In this document: positions 63,495-64,000 of the stretch, piece after piece
Position numbering within the stretch: the stretch's first letter is position 1
How the letters are laid out: each line of letters begins with the position of its first letter
Assembly: GCF_002999135.1 (NCBI RefSeq)
Contig: NZ_CP027229.1
Span: 372,001 to 436,000, forward strand
DNA: 64,000 nucleotides
DNA from: Capnocytophaga sp. oral taxon 878
GTDB lineage: Bacteria > Bacteroidota > Bacteroidia > Flavobacteriales > Flavobacteriaceae
Direction of reading: 5' to 3'
Position numbers and translations under genes: made by a program
The notes under the pieces: model-generated
Database searches by the model: none
Seen by the model: only the letters and a program-made list of their open reading frames with translations
What the model was told of the DNA's origin: nothing

Positions 63495-64000
63495 TTATTT
63501 ATTAGCAGCGTTGCTAATGTGTTGCATTTTTTCAAGGAAATTAGTGAACTGGTAATAGGGTGCAAGTGCCTTAATCAGCGATATAGGTTGCTGGTCGAAG
63601 TAAGGGTGACACACGTCCCATTGGGCTATTTTTTGGGGTATGTAGAAGTTATTACTTCCTATCATTAGGAATATAGAGCCGTCAGCAGTGATATTGGGGG
63701 TTATGTTACTGTCTGTATTAGCGTGCAACCACTGTAGTACATCGAATGCGGTAATGGGGGCTTTGCCGCTGCGTACATCCGGGTTGTAGCTACAAGCGCG
63801 AATGTCTATGGTTAGGGGTGTTTCAACGCTGTCCTTTTGGGGTGTTTCTGGAGGGGTTTGTATTTGTGTTAAAACAAAAACAGTTATATTCCGTCTTTCG
63901 GCTTTGATTGTTTCTGTTTTAAAGCTAACATTATACCCTTGCTGTTGGGCTACTTCTTGAAGAAGCATTTTAATATATTGTATGCTTACCGTATAGTTTA
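63495..64000 (-). CDS. Protein of unknown function, 5' end beyond the window
   Basis: The frame is open to the right end of the window, and the extra residues before the first Met (SIQYIK before MLLQEVAQQQG) look coding, so the true start is probably outside. At least 168 residues are seen. The middle has ITAFDVLQWLHANTDSNI and strand-rich segments. No family is recognised and no anchor is seen. Confidence 0.55.
   Translation of the reverse strand, partial: NYTVSIQYIKMLLQEVAQQQGYNVSFKTETIKAERRNITVFVLTQIQTPPETPQKDSVETPLTIDIRACSYNPDVRSGKAPITAFDVLQWLHANTDSNITPNITADGSIFLMIGSNNFYIPQKIAQWDVCHPYFDQQPISLIKALAPYYQFTNFLEKMQHISNAANK

Larger units (their letters stand above)
39836..64000. mobile_element. 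Integrated element (putative provirus), left end at tRNA-Met, right end outside the window
   Basis: The element begins at the 3' end of tRNA-Met with a tyrosine recombinase gene on the + strand. All later genes but one run on the - strand towards it. The content is phage-like: primase-helicase, transglycosylase-like protein, holin, spanin-like lipoprotein, many small membrane proteins, an ArdC-like polyvalent protein and a toxin-antitoxin pair. I found no second copy of the tRNA 3' end in the window, so the far attachment site lies beyond 64000. No terminase, portal, tail, relaxase or type IV secretion gene is visible. Confidence 0.85.

Overview
The window is AT-rich DNA from a member of the Bacteroidota, most likely family Flavobacteriaceae. 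Capnocytophaga is my best guess at genus, made from protein recognition only. The support is direct: genes carry the Bacteroidota promoter pair TTG / TAnnTTTG instead of sigma70 boxes, ribosome binding sites are not visible, and the gene set (Bacteroidota-type LptD, HmuY lipoproteins, type III malate dehydrogenase, YifB, RadA, short SerA) fits that phylum.

Positions 1 to about 39835 are ordinary chromosome. In order: an envelope sugar and DNA repair operon (3' end of a metallophosphoesterase, rfbA, radA, a Wzx-like flippase); ybeY; a heme uptake cluster with four HmuY domains in three lipoproteins followed by a TonB-dependent receptor; an rsfS-ftsH-prenyl synthase operon; a surface-antigen family barrel protein with tadA; serA with a DUF937 gene; ftsE; an ADP-ribosylglycohydrolase; mdh; an envelope block (lptD, ligA, amidase, mlaD, Fe-S oxidoreductase); a sulfatase; fumC; a serine hydrolase with sucD; panD with a flippase-like membrane protein; and yifB. 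A tRNA-Met(CAT) ends this part.

From about 39836 to the right end of the window lies an integrated element, cut off by the window. It begins beside the tRNA with a tyrosine recombinase on the + strand. Almost everything after that is on the - strand, so it reads from the right end towards the integrase. From right to left: a small regulator and membrane-protein cassette (63-62 kb); a primase-helicase with an ASCH protein and small ORFs (62-58 kb); a block of about 20 small genes (58-47 kb) rich in single-span membrane proteins, beta-rich proteins that could form a shell, a transglutaminase-like protein, two annexin-like proteins, a holin, a one-piece spanin candidate and a transglycosylase-like enzyme; a 1511-residue polyvalent protein (ArdC-like, zincin, clamp-like and RecA-like ATPase parts); a 41-residue very basic protein; a terminator; and a PIN toxin-antitoxin pair next to the integrase.

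I see no terminase, portal, tape measure, tail or conjugation gene in this 24 kb. The best reading is a provirus with a tailless, membrane-containing virion. The structural block is driven by two promoters that share a 48-bp upstream element (46 of 48 identical) placed at exactly the same distance from the -7 box. Genes past the right edge could change this reading.

Other points of interest: an 11-bp-periodic repeat family at four intergenic sites, twelve promoters with an identical 19-bp spacer, and a recurring NGxLxKG motif shared by the basic 41-residue protein and the polyvalent protein.
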